Source: Hemicentrotus pulcherrimus
Lineage: Eukaryota > Echinodermata > Echinoidea > Camarodonta > Strongylocentrotidae
Length of the DNA: 19,606 bases
NCBI GenBank assembly: GCA_003118195.1
Contig: BEXV01001046.1
Location: forward strand, 16,828 to 36,433
Reading direction: 5' to 3'
Each line of letters opens with the position of its first letter. Position 1 is the stretch's first letter. Of the stretch, positions 18,489 to 19,606 are shown in pieces. Under the pieces are notes generated by a model that saw only the letters and a program-made list of their open reading frames with translations, searched no databases and had not been told where the DNA came from. The translations under genes were made by a program, and so were the position numbers.

Positions 18489-19140
18489 TTCGGTTACTTG
18501 AAGGCTCTGCTCGTGGGTAGCTTCCTTGTATCAATAAGAACATTTATTATTGTATATACATTTATTTGTGCACTTTGGATTGTGACTGATTCAGAAATAA
18601 ACCGAATAGTAATTGAATTTTATTGACATTCTATACCCTCTTTGTATATCAGGCGATTATGCGCATACACGATGCGTCAACGACATGAGGTAGCGCTGCG
18701 TCTGCGAATCATGTGGTATTTGGCGCGAAGGGCGACACCATACAATAAATGGTTGCAAAGCGGAACAGAAAGATTTAGCTGAATCAAAAATAAAACGTGC
18801 ACAGTTCAAGTGAACAGACGTGCAATTCAAGTGAACTTACATGTTAATTTGAAAAGATAACGAATCTTTTGCTACGCCGTTTTCCAATTCCCAAAAGCAA
18901 TTTTCGCAACATCAAAACATCCGCTTACACTGTTTTAATACATAATTATCTTTAAACAGTGAGCCATGCAATCGTTGATTTCTAAGGCAGTTTGTACATG
19001 AGGATTTTTTTTTTTAAATTTGTTATCTTGCCATTCCCTTGCATCTAATGCTGATAAGTAACTACTAGTAGAGAGAAAGATGTTGTTTCGCGATCAAGTC
19101 CTCTTCAGCCATTACCGGCTCTACGTTCCCTATGGGCCAT
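18489..19140. other. Non-coding stretch with a short direct repeat
   Basis: Two near-identical tandem copies, ACGTGCACAGTTCAAGTGAAC (18795-18815) and ACGTGCAATTCAAGTGAAC (18818-18836), lie in otherwise unremarkable sequence. No gene is recognised. Confidence 0.6.
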
Positions 19141-19159
19141 CACTCTTCCTCAATCACTT

Positions 19160-19606
19160 ATATTCTTATCTCTCTCTCTCTGCCTGTCCTCTTTCTTTTG
19201 TGTTTATATATATATATATATATTTCTCTCTTTCTCTCTCATTCACGCACACTCACTCTCCGTACACACGCACACGCACACATACTCTCCCCCTCTCCTC
19301 CTGTTCATCTCCGTGTGCCTATCTCTCTATCTTCTTCTTCTTCTTTCTCCTTCGTTTCTACTTATCTCGGATATTTTTCTCTCTCTCTCTCATTCACGCA
19401 CACCCACTCGCCCATACATACATATACATATACTCTCCTCCTCTCCTACCGTTTATTCCCGTGTTTATCTCTCTCTCTCCTTCTTTCTCCTGTCCTTTTG
19501 ATTTATCTCGGCTATTATCTCTCTCTTTCTCCCACATACACACCAACACGCACACATACTCCCCCTCCCCTCCCGTTAATATTCGTGTGTCTATCTCTCT
19601 CTCTCT
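19160..19606 (+). repeat. Higher-order pyrimidine-rich tandem repeat, unit ~140-150 bp
   Basis: At least two full units and a partial third share the same internal order: CT run, ATTCACGCACAC, CATACTCTCC with CTCCTCTCC, CCGTGTxTATCTCTC, TTCTTTCTCC, TTATCTCGG, then the next CT run. ATTCACGCAC occurs at 19241 and 19392, spacing 151; the third unit starts about 140 bp later. The array runs off the right edge. Its open frames are repeat artefacts. Confidence 0.8.

Noticed and set aside
15163..19055. 15-bp direct repeat GCATCTAATGCTGAT at 15163 and 19041
   Set aside because: The match does not extend at either side; one such pair in 20 kb is compatible with chance.
1..19606. CRISPR array, prophage, bacterial operon or retroviral/LINE coding sequence
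   Set aside because: No regularly spaced repeats with unique spacers, no ribosome-binding-site-led gene runs, and no reverse transcriptase, integrase or transposase motifs in any frame.

Overview
The window reads as animal nuclear DNA, most likely from a marine invertebrate deuterostome such as an echinoderm (a sea urchin is my best guess). It is AT-rich, with long non-coding stretches, GT-AG introns, many microsatellites (AAT, CA, GA/CT), poly-G runs, short inverted-repeat transposons and a tRNA-headed SINE with a GCGCTATATAAG-like tail. No bacterial operons, rRNA, CRISPR or viral genes are visible. The organism call is inferred from repeat style and the receptor; nothing in the sequence names the species.

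The one gene I can support is on the minus strand. It is the 3' part of a class C G-protein-coupled receptor related to metabotropic glutamate receptors. Two coding exons are present: 11935..10776 (end of the ligand-binding domain, nine-cysteine linker, TM1-TM3, first half of TM4) and 7731..6961 (rest of TM4, TM5-TM7, cytoplasmic tail, stop). The 3044-bp intron between them has GTAAGT and polypyrimidine-CTAG ends, and the spliced protein aligns without a gap to mGluRs across the junction. The first two-thirds of the ligand-binding domain is missing. No convincing exons for it lie between 11936 and 19606, so they are probably beyond the right edge after an intron of at least 7.6 kb. The receptor lacks several residues typical of true glutamate receptors, so its ligand may differ.

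Layout: 1-2340 repeats and a 165-bp MITE at 903-1067; 2341-6000 mostly non-coding, with a CA microsatellite, a decayed MITE end, a divergent three-copy tandem repeat of about 127 bp (4555-4940) and a possible 367-bp inverted-repeat element (5558-5924); 6083-6887 the putative 3' UTR/downstream flank, with a striking group of nuclear-receptor-type half-sites; 6961-11935 the receptor exons and intron; 11936-16620 AT-rich presumed intron; 16625-17262 a SINE inside a GA-rich tract; 17263-19140 unassigned sequence with one doubtful exon candidate near 18.3 kb; 19160-19606 a higher-order pyrimidine-rich tandem repeat that runs off the edge.
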